NCBI GenBank assembly: GCA_036867785.1
Contig: CP145423.1
Coordinates: 744,001-808,000 of the forward strand
Reading direction: 5' to 3'
Length of the DNA stretch: 64,000 bases
From: Plasmodiophora brassicae
Lineage: Eukaryota; Endomyxa: Phytomyxea; Phytomyxea; Plasmodiophorida
Shown here: piece after piece, positions 53,649-64,000 of the stretch
Numbering within the stretch: the first letter of the stretch is position 1
Layout: every line of letters starts with the position of its first letter
Position numbers and translations under genes: made by a program
Notes under the pieces: generated by a model
Seen by the model: the letters and a program-made list of their open reading frames with translations, nothing else
Databases searched by the model: none
Told to the model about the DNA's origin: nothing

Positions 53649-55188
53649 TCAGGGCGACTCTCCTGAGATTGCGTTAGGCGTTAGACCTTCCATTGGTATC
53701 TGCGTCTCCTTGGTGTCCGCCGCCGTCGGACGCGGCTCCGCCTCCTCAGGCTGCTTCGCATCACCGGTATTCTTGATGGCGAGTCGTTCGTTGTAGTTCA
53801 GCAGCGTCTGCAGTCACAACCCAGTCAGGACAGCAGCGCGTGGGATCAGGGACGACAACAGCGAGACCCAGTCGAAGACGTAATCGACCTCGTACTGCTG
53901 CCTGAAGAACAGGTCTCGGAACAATCTGCGCAGGTAGGCGTAGTCGGGCTTGTCGTCGAACCGCAGTGTACGGCAATAGTTCATGTAGGTGGAGAACTCG
54001 GTCGGAAAGTTCTTGCAGAGCACCTCGATCGGTGTCGACATCTTCTTCTCGGATATCTTGTCATACTTCTCCTTCTTGGTATTTGCCTGCGCAGACCGCC
54101 GCGGTCACAACACACAGCCATCGGGCAAACGAATTGTTCGTCGGCGCGAACCTTGAGGCCCTGCCAGGGCAGACTCCCTCGGTTGAAGTACATGAGCAAG
54201 AATCCGATTGATTCCAGGTCGTCACGGCGAGATTGCTCGATGCCAAGATGCGTGTTGATCGACGCGTACCTTGCCGTGCCGGTCAGCGACTTGTGTTCCA
54301 GCTGAACAGCAACGGGGGACGTAAGCCATCGGAAACCCGCACACGACAAGGTGAAACGAAACAAAGACGTACGTATGGAATGTGCTGGTGCGTCTTCGGA
54401 TCCCGGTACTTCTTGGCAAGACCGAAATCGATGATGAACACCGTGTTGCATCGTTTGCCGAGCCCCATGAGGAAGTTATCGGGTTTGATGTCGCGGTGAA
54501 TAAAATTCTTGGCGTGAACGTATTCCACCCTCTACGAAAACGGGTCAGGTCTCAGATCGGGCGACTGGCTTTCACGTCCAAACGGAGACCGACCGCCAGC
54601 ATCTGGTCGGCGAGGAGAAGAACCGTTTTCAAGGAGAATTTCCGACCGCAGAATGTGAACAGATCCTCGAGGGACGGCCCGAGAAGCTCCATGACCATGA
54701 TGTTGAAGTCGCCTTCCTTGCCGAACCATTTCACATTCGGGATCCCCACTGACGGGCGACCACGTCAGTACACCCCCCGGTCAATCGTTGTCTCCCAGGC
54801 AGAAGAACGACGAACCTGCGCCCTGCAGCACACGATATAGCTTGAACTCGTATGCCAGCTGCGGGTGCCTGGTCTTGACGGATTCCTGTCCAGGCGAACG
54901 GTCAGTACGGGCAATGCGCGCCCACGATTGAACAGGAACGCCGCCCGTACGAGTTTAACAGCAAACTCTTCCCCGGTGTGGATATGGGTCCCTGTACAGG
55001 TATATCACTCTTCGCGGGCGCATACGTGGGCGTCGCTGCACCGACGTACCATGATACAAGTCGCCGAACGACCCCGACCCGATCTTCTTGCCGAGGCGGT
55101 ACTTGCCACCGACGCGCAGCTCGAGCCTGGGCCGCCGCGACCGTGACGCCGACGTCTGCGACTGCGTGTTGCCGTTCGGATCCGCCAT
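53649..55188 (-). CDS. CSNK1: Casein kinase 1 (delta/epsilon type)
   Basis: Ser/Thr kinase. Gly loop [18 protein letters not shown]-type [43 protein letters not shown], catalytic [33 protein letters not shown] and the CK1-specific [26 protein letters not shown]. The domain ends [27 protein letters not shown]. Seven introns (53808-53867, 54087-54151, 54302-54372, 54532-54593, 54749-54815, 54886-54950, 54992-55049) give 363 residues. The C-terminal tail after the kinase is only about 55 residues, shorter than in animal delta/epsilon forms, and rich in Pro/Glu/Thr. Confidence 0.95.
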
Positions 55189-55575
55189 CGACGGCTGCTC
55201 GCGCCGGTGCCGGGGGCCCGCCGACCTGACCAACCAACCAACCGGCCGCCCTCTCTCACGCGCTTCTCTACCACCGGAACACTCGGCGGGCGGAATCAGC
55301 CCGCGCCACCCCTTTGACTCCGCGAACAATAAATAATTCCACACAGCCCGCTCCAACGCAAAAAATCACCACACACAACCTCCGCCTGTATTGCACTTTT
55401 AACAACAATAATATCGTTTTGTTTTTCAAGGCCACCCTTGCTGTGCTTGGCTCGCGCATACGACGAACGCACTCACACGCGACGGGGGCCATTGTACCAT
55501 TCGATCCCGGTTCATCACCGCAGTCTGAGGCTGCGGATCGTTGCAAGAAGAGGGCGCGACACGACAGAATCGGGT
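55189..55575. other. Intergenic AT-rich segment between CK1 and TSEN2
   Basis: About 390 bp. Bases 55,320-55,430 are markedly AT-rich for this window, with two AATAAT/AATAAA words that could end transcripts from the right. No gene seen. Confidence 0.5.
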
Positions 55576-56424
55576 TTATCGCAGCGTCTGCAGGCGGTCG
55601 GCGTTGCCCTGGGGCGCAGATTCCCGGGACCGTTCGGGGATCCACCTCGTGGCGATTCGACTGGCGAGCTGAACGGATTCCAGCCAGGCCGGGAGCGGCA
55701 TGGCGCACGCGTCCGCGCATTCGAACCGGACGTGGACGAAGAGGATGTCCTTGGCGACGTTATGGGTCGTGCGCATCAGCATGTGCAGGTTGGTCCAGGA
55801 CGATCCGCGCGGGTTCGAAAGCAGGGCGGCCTCGTTGACAACGACAACGGAGAACCGGGCATGGTAGAACGACGGCCCCTTCATGTAGACGACGAAGTCG
55901 ACGCCGAACTTCAGGCCGCTCTTCGGCACCCAGCCCAGTTTCCGGAGGTGGCGATAGGCGGCGTACTGTGCCGGAAACTGAGGCGATACTCGGCAGAAGC
56001 GATCCCATAACGCATCGTCCGTGAGGACGGCGCCCGATTCCGCGTCGAGTATCTCCAGGCAGTGCAGACCAGATTGAGACGATAGATACAATGCCTCGAC
56101 ATGTAAAAGGACGAGGCGCTCGCCGTCTTCGAATCGCGTCGGCGCCGAACGCGACAGCGACCCCTTGCCGAAGAACCCGCCACGGTACAGGTCGACGGCA
56201 TCATCCAGGTCGTCGACAACGACCATTCGGCGCTGCAACACCGCCCGGTACGCGCGCCCATCGCGGCGGCCCGGCGGCGCCTCCACATGGTCGTACACGA
56301 GCGGCGCACCGCGCTTCGCCCTCGAACGCAGTGACGGCGTTGCCATCGCAGGTGCGAGGCTTCGGACACGTCTGGCACGTTTTGGTACGTTGGCGACGTC
56401 GACACTGTCAGTTAGAGGTTGCAT
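55576..56424 (-). CDS. TSEN2: tRNA-splicing endonuclease catalytic subunit SEN2
   Basis: Cuts introns from pre-tRNA at the 5' site. The C-terminal nuclease fold has YRHLRKLGWVPKSGLKFGVD, then FVVYMKGPSFYHARFSVVV with the catalytic Tyr and His, and TTHNVAKDILFVHV with the catalytic Lys. Single exon of 282 residues, shorter than the animal protein but like other protist forms; the N-terminal ~100 residues are variable. The ATG at 56424 is the first true ATG of the frame. Its presence implies intron-containing tRNA genes in this genome. It is divergent from DDX52. Confidence 0.92.
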   Translation of the reverse strand: MQPLTDSVDVANVPKRARRVRSLAPAMATPSLRSRAKRGAPLVYDHVEAPPGRRDGRAYRAVLQRRMVVVDDLDDAVDLYRGGFFGKGSLSRSAPTRFEDGERLVLLHVEALYLSSQSGLHCLEILDAESGAVLTDDALWDRFCRVSPQFPAQYAAYRHLRKLGWVPKSGLKFGVDFVVYMKGPSFYHARFSVVVVNEAALLSNPRGSSWTNLHMLMRTTHNVAKDILFVHVRFECADACAMPLPAWLESVQLASRIATRWIPERSRESAPQGNADRLQTLR

Positions 56425-56583
56425 GCGTGTCTGCGCAGTCAGGAGACAAATCGTGGGCACATGCAGCGTCCAGCGACGCTCGGGAACGGGTAGAAATGCA
56501 CGTATGGGATTCGATTGGTATCGAGTGGCGCAGGCCCGGATATTGTTTTATTCACCCGACCTTCACACTGCAACATACAGCGC

Positions 56584-56619
56584 CACGGACTCCGCGTCGC
56601 ATTGGGCACGGACTCCGTG
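56584..56619. promoter_or_regulatory. Paired CACGGACTCC motif upstream of DDX52
   Basis: CACGGACTCCG at 56584-56594 and CACGGACTCCGTG at 56607-56619. The second ends 38 bp before the DDX52 ATG. The motif reads the same on both strands apart from the centre base, so its direction is not defined; it also lies 160 bp upstream of TSEN2. Confidence 0.6.
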
Positions 56620-56656
56620 GGCCGGCCACCCTGCACTGAGCGCACGCTGCAGCGCT

Positions 56657-58520
56657 ATGGACTTCCTACAGGTGCTGAATCGCGCCGCTCGGTTCCAGCG
56701 GAAGCCCCCAGCGGCAGCTCCGAAGACAGTAAGACTAGTAACGCGTCAAGCTGGCGCGAGTCATTGATTGAAATCGTATTCGTAAAGCAGGCCGGTCCCT
56801 CCGTCCAGGCATCGCGTAGCAAGCGGCCTCGGCGGCAACGAGTTCAAGACAGTAAAGATGAGCCTACTGTGTCCATCTTCCCAACGAAGTCGGGAACCTC
56901 AGACCCAGTGCCGGCCGGGGAACCTCGGTCCACCAATGACGTCGATGACTACGTCCACAGCGTTCGTAGTAGGCAACGCATTCGTGTCAAGGTTGGTCGA
57001 ACGACGACGCCACGTTTGAGAAGGACGCGGTTCATCATTGTTCTGCGTATGTAGGGATCCGCCGTTCCTGCGCCGGTGACCTCGTTCGCTGACCTGAACC
57101 TGCCCGACTACCTGCACCAGAACATTGCCGAGCAATGGGCAACGCCTACTGCCATACAGATGCAAGGTGTGTTGCCCTCGCGTCCTTGTTGACTCTGCGC
57201 CACTGACGACATGGGATTAGCGATCCCCGTTCTAATGGCCGGGCGCGAATTGCTAGCTGTCTCGCCGACTGGGAGCGGTTCGTTCCCCATCGTAATCGAT
57301 ACGTCACAGTCCTACCAATCTGATTTCGAATGCGTTTCAAAGGCAAAACCGGTGCGTTCATGATCCCCATTCTGGCACAGTTGGACACGCCGCATCCCGA
57401 CGGGTTGTTTCGGGCGGTCGTCGTCTCGCCCACGATCGAGCTCGCCCAGCAGACGTACCGTCGGTTCCTTCGCGTCTCTGCCGGGCGATCATTCGGCATC
57501 TTTGCGTTGACGCGGGCGAACGCCGATGCGGTTGCCAAGCCCGACGGCAAACGCGATATTGTCGTAGCGACGCCGGCGCGCCTGGCATCCCTGATCAAGG
57601 CCAACGCTATCGACCTGTCCCGCGTTGAGTACCTCGTGTTCGACGAAGGCGACCAGCTGTGGGACGCCAACGGGTTCGTGACAGACGTCGACGAGATCGT
57701 TGCCGCGTGCACGAACCCGAACGTCACGCGTGCGCTGTTCAGCGCCACGATGCCGGAAACAACCGAGAACCTTGCCAGGTACGAGGGGGAGCGGGTCTGT
57801 CGACCGCACGGTTGTGAACGCGCGTGCCAACAGAACCGTGCTTCGTGACCCGGTCAAGGTGGTCGTCGGCGCAAGCGAGAACAGCGCCTGTGACAACATC
57901 GAGCAGCGGCTGGTGTTCGCGGGTACCGAACCTGGCAAGCTGATCGCCCTGCGGGACCTGCTGGTGAAGGGCATTCGCACGCCGTTGCTGATCTTCGTGC
58001 AGACCAAGTCGCGGGCGCGCCAGCTCGCCCATACGCTCAGGCAGCACCCGCACCCGATCAAGGTCGGGTACATCGAGGCCGACCAGACGCAGGCGCAGCG
58101 CGACCAGGTCGTCCGACAGTTCCGGGGCGGGGACCTCAACGCCCTGATCACGACCGAGGTCTTGGCACGCGGCATCGACTTCCTCGGCGTCAACTGTGTC
58201 ATCAACTACGGTAAGTACTCTACTGCTAGGGCGTTCGCGCGTGCATCGAGCGGTCCTGACGGTGCTGCACAGATTTCCCCCAGACGACCGTCAGTTACAT
58301 TCATCGCATCGGGCGAACGGGTCGTGCCGGGCGCCGGGGCGAAGCGATCACGTTCTTCACGCACGAGGACGTCGTGTTCCTCCGCAGCATCGCCGGCGTC
58401 ATGCAGCGGTCCGGGTGCGACGTGCCCGCCTGGATCCTGTCGATGCGGAAGCCGAACCGCAGCCGCGTCAAGGAGCTGAGGACGCGCCCGCCCAAACGCA
58501 AACGCATCGGCGCGAACTGA
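56657..58520 (+). CDS. DDX52: DEAD-box-type RNA helicase DDX52/ROK1
   Basis: ATP-dependent RNA helicase of 18S rRNA processing in the nucleolus. Motifs: Q-motif ATPTAIQMQ, motif I SPTGSGKTGAF (across an intron), motif II as VFDEGDQLW (DEGD instead of DEAD; the family has DESD/DEGD variants), motif [29 protein letters not shown] and the end motif [17 protein letters not shown]. Introns 56729-56790, 56992-57054, 57167-57220, 57278-57342, 57779-57833 and 58211-58272 (54-65 nt) give 500 residues. The intron at 57779 removes what looks like a frameshift. The C-terminus [11 protein letters not shown] is basic. Its 3' end is 18 bp from that of DPM1. Confidence 0.95.
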
Positions 58521-58538
58521 CACGCGAATACAACTGTA

Positions 58539-59413
58539 TCACAGCAGTCGCTGGGCGGCGGCGACCGCGACGAACAGGACGAGGACGACGATGGCGACGA
58601 CCGCCACAGGGTACTTGTACATGTACAGGTCGAGCAGGTGCCGCAGGTAGTGCACGATGACCTTGCCGGTCAGCTTGCTCTCGCCGTGCGTGCGCACCCC
58701 GAACCGGATGGGCACCTCGGCGTGCGCCCCGATGCCGCACTTCACGTAGAGCTCCAGGGCGATCTTGAACCCGATCGGGTTGACGCGGCCGGCGCCGCGC
58801 CGGAACACGGACGCCGGCAGGCCGAAGAAGCCGGACATCGGGTCGGTCAGCGCGCTGAGCGGACGGGCCAGCAGACGCGCCCCGGACGACACAACCTGAC
58901 GGTACAGCGGCCAGTCCTTGTCGACCTGATCGTGCAAGCGCGTTTCAGAACCGGTGGCGACGGATCGCGGCGGCGCCCTACTTGGAACGTCCCGCCGGCG
59001 TAGCGCGTCCCGATGACAAAGTCGGCGTTCTGCAGCACGCCGATCATGTCGGGCAGGGATTCGGGCGGGTGCTGCAGGTCGGCGTCCATGCAGATCAGCA
59101 GGCGGCCGTTGGCGTCGGCGAACCCGCGCAGGACAGCGGACGACAGGCCGCGTTCGTCGGTGCGGACGATGATGCGCACGTTCGGGTACGTGCGTTGCAG
59201 GTCGGCCACGGCCTCAGCGGACCCATCCCTCGAGTTGTCATCGACGATGATCAGCTCCGCGTTCGCGTCGCGCCCCAGCGCCGCGAACACGCGCTCGGTC
59301 AGCGGGCGCAGGTTGGCGCACTCCTTGTACGTCGGCACGATGATCGACACGTCGCATTCGGACGGTTGCGCGGGCGCCCCCCGAGACGACGAACGCGTCA
59401 GACGTTGCGACAT
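58539..59413 (-). CDS. DPM1: Dolichol-phosphate mannosyltransferase, one-protein (membrane-anchored) type
   Basis: Makes dolichol-P-mannose for N-glycans, O-mannosylation and GPI anchors at the ER. GT2 fold: VSIIVPTYKECANL, IIVDDNSRDGS, MDADLQHPPES (metal site) and the DPMSGFFGLP acceptor region; then RFGVRTHGESKL. A C-terminal hydrophobic helix (VAVVAIVVLVLFVAVAAA) anchors it, as in yeast Dpm1, whereas animal DPM1 lacks an anchor and needs DPM3. One intron, 58926-58981 (56 nt). Product 272 residues. GPI synthesis would be needed if the palindrome proteins carry GPI anchors. Confidence 0.93.
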
Positions 59414-59668
59414 TGGCTGATGCGCGCGCGACGGACTTTCACGATCCGGAAGCCGCGTCGCCCGGTGGCGTCGTGAGCCGCCGCCGCCGCCGCCTCCAGC
59501 ATCATACGGCGCGTATCGCCCGTTCGGTCGAAGGCGGCGTCGGGTAGCGCCGGATACGTACGCACCCGCGGCTCATTGTTTGCAATGTAGTATGCTTCGC
59601 ACTGTGCAACCATCGGACGAAGTATTCAGGACGCAGGAAGGAATATGTTTACCTCCGTATTGGCGCTG

Positions 59669-59691
59669 CGGAGTCCGTGACGGAGTCCGTG
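59669..59691. promoter_or_regulatory. Paired CGGAGTCCGTG motif upstream of BOP1
   Basis: CGGAGTCCGTG at 59669-59679 directly followed by ACGGAGTCCGTG at 59680-59691, ending 30 bp before the BOP1 ATG. Confidence 0.6.
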
Positions 59692-59721
59692 GGCGCCATC
59701 GCACTGACACCGGGTACCGCC

Positions 59722-62151
59722 ATGGCAACGGACGGGTCCGATTACGAAGACCGCCTGCATCTATCCGGCGCATCGTCCGGATCCGACGACGATGCCGACT
59801 ACGAGTCGTCCCCCGTAGTGGTCGGCGGGCACGCTGGATCAAATGATCGCGCTCTGTGTCGCTAACGGGTCGTTTGCGCAGTCTGGCAGCGACAGCGATG
59901 GCGAAGTTGCGGGCGTCCCCTGGCGGACCGCTCCAGGCGAAAACGTTGCCGAACTGTCCGATTCCGAAGACGAGGATGGACCGCTGCGACGCGTCGGAAA
60001 CGTACCTGAGGAATGGTTCGCGCTGAATGTGTCGACCGGGCGCTGCATCGTTTTCACTTGCGCCTTGTAGGTACAAGGACATGGACCACATCGGGTACAA
60101 CATCGACGGTGCCCCGATTACACGTTCGGCAGCGAAGGACGCCATCGATTCGTTCCTGGCGTCGCAGACGAAGGAGGGCCGTCGAACGATCTACGACCCG
60201 GATAACGACCGGAACGTCGTCCTGTCCAAGGACGACATTGCCATGCTGCGTCGCGTACGCGATGGCGCTTTCGCCGATGCGGCGTTCGACGAGACCGCTG
60301 ACCACTTCAATGTCGACGTCCCGCGCGAGATCCACCCGTTAGGCAACCCAACGTATCCGAAGAAATCCAGGTTCGCGCCGTCTGCCCACGAGGCGCAGAT
60401 CGTGCAGAGGCTTGTCGTCGCGCTTCGCAACGGGTGGATCCGACCGCGAGCCGAGGAAGCGGCCAAGAAGGACGCGCCGCCGCCCGTCTACCTTTTGTGG
60501 GGCGGCGACCAGCCCGAACACGTCGACACCCGCCATCGGTATATGACTCGTTACTCTCCACCTGCGGTGGTGCTGCCGTTGCTTCTGCTCACTCTGCTGC
60601 TGCCAGGCCGCCGCCGTACGTGTCGGCCCCGAAACCGGCTCTGCCCGGCCACGCGTTGTCGTTCAACCCGCCTGCCGAGTACCTGCCCAACGAGGACGAG
60701 CTCGCCGCCTGGGAGATGATGGACGAGGAGGACCGCAATGGGAAGGTCCTGCCCCAGCAGTTCCCGTCGTACAGGTCAGGCACACGGGCGCCCTGTGAAC
60801 AACCATCGTTTCGCTAACGGTAATCGGTAGGGCCATCCCGAGCTACGACGACTTCATCAAGGAGCGGTTCGAGCGATGCCTAGACCTGTATCTGTGCCCG
60901 CGTCGTCGTCGTACGAAGCTGAACATCGACCCCGAATCGCTGATCCCGCAGCTGCCCAAACCGAGCACGCTGCGCCCGTTCCCGACGCAGCGCGCGCTGT
61001 CGTACCTGGGCCAGCACACGTCGGCCGTCACGTCGCTTTCCGTCTCCGCCTGCGGCCGGTTCCTCGCGTCCGGATCCCTGGACCAGACCGTCGTCGTCTG
61101 GGAGATCGACACTGCCCGTGTTGCCCAACGCATCCAGTGCACTGACGAGGTACGTCGTCGCTCGCCTGTGCCTGCTGTCGCATGGCGCTCAGGAATCGGC
61201 AGGTGCTACATGTGGCGTTCAACCCGGCCATGGCCACGAAATCGTTGCTGGCGGTCGCTGCCGGCGCCGAGGTTCGCATCCACTGCGCTCTCGACGCCGA
61301 CGCTGATGACGTGCGCGACCTGCTGTCCTCGGGTGCGTTGTCGCAGTGGACCGTTTGATGGGCGCGTCCGATCTGACATAGTCCTTCAGGCGGGTCAGGC
61401 GACAACCAGGTCGCGGTCTGGCAGGCGGACGGCTCGTGCTTGTCGATCCGTTCGTCGTCGAAGGTAAAGTCGGTGTCATGGCATCGCGCGGGCGACTACC
61501 TGGTGGCGCGTTCCGATGGCGACCCTACGCTGCTGATCCACCAGCTGTCGACCAAGTCGTCGCAGGCGCCGTTCAAGAAGGCGAAGGCGGACATCCAGGA
61601 CGTGTGCTTCCATCCGACGCGTCCGTACCTGGTTGTCGCTGAGAAGCGCCGCGCCCGCATCTACGACCTGCAGAAGCAGGCCCTGGTCAAGAAGTTGCAG
61701 TGCCCGGCCCGGTGGATCTCGACGGTCGACGTGCACCCGGGCGGCGACCACCTCCTGCTCGGCACGTTCGACAGGTATGGAGCGGGTCCGACGAGCGTAA
61801 CCGCGCAGCCTTCTAACCATGCATGGGCGCAGGCGTGTGTGCTGGTACGACCTAGACCTGTCGTCGCGGCCGTTCAAGACGCTCAAGTACCATGCGGGCG
61901 CCGTCAGGCGTGTCCGGTACCATCGGCGGTACCCGTTGTTTGCGTCGGCGGCCGATGACGGCAAGGTGCACGTGTTCCACGGGCGCGTCTACAACGACCT
62001 GATGCAGGACGCGCTGATCGTCCCCGTCAAGGTCCTGCACTGCCACGACGTCCAGGACGGCGTCGGCGTCATGTCCTGCGCCTGGCACCCGAATCAGCCT
62101 TGGCTGTTCACGGCGGGTGCTGACGCCGCCATACACATGTATGTCCCATAA
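59722..62151 (+). CDS. BOP1: Ribosome biogenesis protein BOP1/ERB1
   Basis: Part of the PeBoW complex (PES1-BOP1-WDR12) that matures 27S/32S pre-rRNA and the 60S subunit. An acidic Ser/Asp-rich start is followed by the BOP1NT domain (YKDMDHIGYNIDG, GNPTYPKKSRFAPS, ALPGHALSFNPPAEYLP, FERCLDLYLCPR) and a seven-blade WD40 propeller (SGSLDQTVVVWEID, RWISTVDVHPGGDHLLLGTF, ASAADDGKVHVFHG, WLFTAGADAAIHMY). Introns: 59815-59881 (or from 59818), 60016-60070, 60539-60606, 60775-60830, 61150-61202, 61333-61398 and 61775-61832. Product 668 residues in one frame, normal for the family. The paired promoter motif lies just upstream of the ATG. Confidence 0.96.
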
Positions 62152-62162
62152 ACCGTTTCCGC

Positions 62163-62345
62163 GTCACACGATCCCCAGCAACCATGCTTCGTCCGGCGGA
62201 ACCTCCGCGTCCCACAACGATGCGCTCAACCGGTGAACGACGTTGCTGGGTAGAGCAGTTGCTCGCCCGTGTTCACCGTGTTCCAAACCCTTGACGTCGT
62301 GGGCACTGGCGACCGTGAACCACAGGCCGAACCATCGGAAGCGGA
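62163..62345 (-). CDS. Last exon of an unrecognised minus-strand gene
   Basis: About 60 codons read FRWFGLWFTVASAHDVKGLE and then SASLWDAEVPPDEAWLLGIV before a TGA at 62163-62165. The composition is clearly protein-like and unlike the shadow frames around it. A CCTTAG acceptor sits at its upstream edge (about 62346-62351), so more exons are expected toward 62,500, but no donor or start codon could be chosen. The stop is 11 bp from that of BOP1. Confidence 0.45.
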
Positions 62346-62763
62346 GGCACTAAGGAGGTGCATGCATTGAGGAGGCCCCCGGGGGACAAGTCCCGTGGCC
62401 TGCAGCTGCGCGACGGGTCCGGTGCATTCCGGATACGCCCTTCTTCGAGCGTCCCTACCAATGACGATGGCGCATGGCACCCGGGTCCGTCGTCACACAC
62501 ACATATATCGTGGGCGCACGCCTGCCAAACCCCACGCTGAGCAGGTCACGCGCTCAGGAGACCCGTTCGGTCCTGAATGGCTCCGTCAGCGCGTATCAGC
62601 CGGCGTCAATCTGTGAGCCGTCGTCGATTCTTTTTTGGCCGTCTGCGCGCGCGTCCGACCGACCGACCGACCTCGTCACGGGCAACCGGACAATCGTCGT
62701 GTTCTGCGTCGGGAGAGCTGCGACTGCGGCGGACCGCTGCGGCCTGCGGGGCACTGTTCGCCG

Positions 62764-63821
62764 ATGCGGCCGGAACAGGCGTCGACGCCCGCGTCCGGAC
62801 GTACTGGCAGCCGGCGGTGGCTGCGACGGCAGACCAACCTGCCGTTGTTCAGCGCCGACCAGGTGCGCGAGTCGCCGTCGCGCACCATTGGCATGACCGA
62901 AGAGCAGGAGACGCGCATGCGACTGTACGTCGTCACGTTTCTGGCCGATGTACGACGCCACATCGAATCGTTGCCCCGGCCAGGTCTGCTGACCGGCGTT
63001 CAGGTTGCCAAGAATCTTGGCCTGCATCGGGAAGCGCTGGCAACCGCCACGACGCTGCTGCAACGGTTCTACATGGTGTTCCCGTTCAACAACGATTATG
63101 ACAAGGTCTGTACCCCCGCCAAGCGTCGGCGTGCACCCGACTCGCATATCAATTCGTGGCACAGTACCATGTCATATCGGCATGCATCTGTCTGGCCGGG
63201 AAGCTGGAGGAGGAGCGTCTCCATGTGCAGCGGGTCGCCGAGGCGGTCCTGTACCATCGCCACAGGGTCAAGGTCGACCGCCGGTCGCCGGAGTTTGCCT
63301 CGTTCCACCAGGCGGTGCTGTCGATGGAGGTCCTTCTGCTGCAGGCGATCCGCTTCAAGCTGTGCGCCTCGCATCCGTACGACTTCCTCGACGAGGTCGC
63401 GCGTGCCGTCCTCACCGACAGGGACGACCAGTTCCCGGTCGTCGTCGAGTACGCGGCGCGGTTCGTCCACGACTCGTTCAAGACGACGGCGTGCGTCGTG
63501 GACACGAGCGAGAACATCGCGATCGCCTGCGTGCACATGGCGCTGATCTGGACGAACATGGGCCTGGCCGACGACCAGCGCATCGAGTACGCTCGCGACT
63601 GGTTCCTCCAGTACAAACGCGACGCCGACGCCCGCGCCATCGAATCCATCTGCGAGCTCGTCCTGCACGCGCTGGAGCACCCCCTGCACGACAAGGCCGC
63701 GAAGCGCGACCCGTCGCGGCCGCAGGGCGCCGCCTCCCTGTCGCCCAACCGCTCCGACGCCGCGAAACCCCGCGCCACCTCGCCCTCACGAAGAAAACCA
63801 TCGCCCGCGCCTTCCCAGTAA
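62764..63821 (+). CDS. Cyclin of the T/K/L (transcriptional) type
   Basis: Two exons, intron 63106-63164 (59 nt), product 332 residues. The N-terminal part has the transcriptional-cyclin entry sequence (FSADQVRESPSRTIGM, compare W-FT-EQL--SPSR--G-), then cyclin box 1 with ALATATTLLQRFYMVFPFNN and ISACICLAGKLEEE, and box 2 from about residue 200. The C-terminus is Ser/Pro/Arg-rich (KPRATSPSRRKPSPAPSQ). Such cyclins partner CDK9 or CDK12 at RNA polymerase II. The branch (T, K or L) cannot be settled by eye. The ATG at 62764 is the first in frame before the entry sequence. Confidence 0.85.
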
Positions 63822-64000
63822 ATTGCCAATGTTGTTGGGCGTGCCCTGTGCTGCTGGCCGTTGTGTGGGCTTGTAAGGTGTAACGCCTGGCGCAGTCGCG
63901 GGCGCGTCTTCCGCGGTGCTGCAGCTCGCCGTCCGTGGAGGACTGCGTCAGTGGTTGCGATGGTGCTGGACGGGGCGACGCGCGCTGCCGTGGCGACGTC
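63822..64000. other. Window end; possible start of another gene at 63958
   Basis: An ATG at 63958 opens a frame (MVLDGATRAAVAT) that runs off the window. Too little is visible to call a gene. Confidence 0.25.

Noticed and set aside
57779-57833. Frameshift in DDX52
   Set aside because: A 55-nt GT-AG intron with normal ends restores [14 protein letters not shown] exactly as in the family.
62577-63101. Arg-rich 174-residue frame overlapping the cyclin start
   Set aside because: It is a shadow of the cyclin exon in another phase and shows no conserved motif.
1-64000. Bacterial or organellar origin, CRISPR arrays, tRNA or rRNA genes
   Set aside because: Introns and gene content are nuclear eukaryotic; no spaced direct repeats, cloverleaf sequences or rRNA segments were noticed on reading. 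A covariance-model scan would be decisive for RNA genes.

Overview
This window is nuclear DNA from a GC-rich, gene-dense eukaryote. Almost every recognisable gene is a eukaryotic housekeeping gene cut by very short introns, mostly 50-70 nt, with GT-AG ends and often a CTAAC/CTGAC-like branch point. For nearly all of them, removing the introns I list gives one open frame of the family's normal length. Centrin, a ZMYND12 homologue and a CSPP1-like coiled-coil protein suggest a flagellated life stage. Small introns, tight packing, many predicted secreted proteins and a mixed gene repertoire fit a protist such as a plasmodiophorid-like rhizarian. That placement is a guess; the lineage is not established from this window.

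Bases 1-11,300 are mobile DNA: the 3' two-thirds of an old Ty3/gypsy element, a 1.07-kb terminal-inverted-repeat element inserted near its 3' end, a Tc1/mariner element whose transposase is interrupted by two spliceosomal introns and lies tail to tail with an unknown gene, and remains of a Mutator-like (MULE) element.

Bases 11,380-42,211 hold a dense run of host genes: mitochondrial carrier, tyrosine aminotransferase, DENR, centrin, octanoyltransferase, HCF101-type Fe-S scaffold ATPase, CSPP1-like protein, ZMYND12, a 975-residue helical protein, a protein with three AP2-like repeats, Tousled-like kinase, NSE2 SUMO ligase, a secreted J-like protein, a ZNF511-like zinc-finger protein, a secreted basic protein, eIF5B, MIS18 and an 804-residue helical protein.

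Bases 42,437-50,328 form a giant palindrome: two arms of about 3.9 kb around a 52-bp spacer. Each arm carries two diverging paralogous genes for secreted, helix-rich proteins with hydrophobic C-termini (order A, B, B', A'). The inner B copies appear identical, while the outer A copies differ in one short coding segment and in the 3' flank. This is the most unusual structure in the window.

Bases 50,330-64,000 return to compact housekeeping genes: small membrane proteins, an NDUFB4-like protein, BOLA2, an acidic probable nucleolar protein, casein kinase 1, TSEN2, DDX52/ROK1, DPM1, BOP1 and a cyclin. A paired near-palindromic motif, CACGGASTCCGTG, lies 31-38 bp upstream of the start codons of BOP1, DDX52 and the acidic protein, and may mark ribosome-biogenesis promoters.
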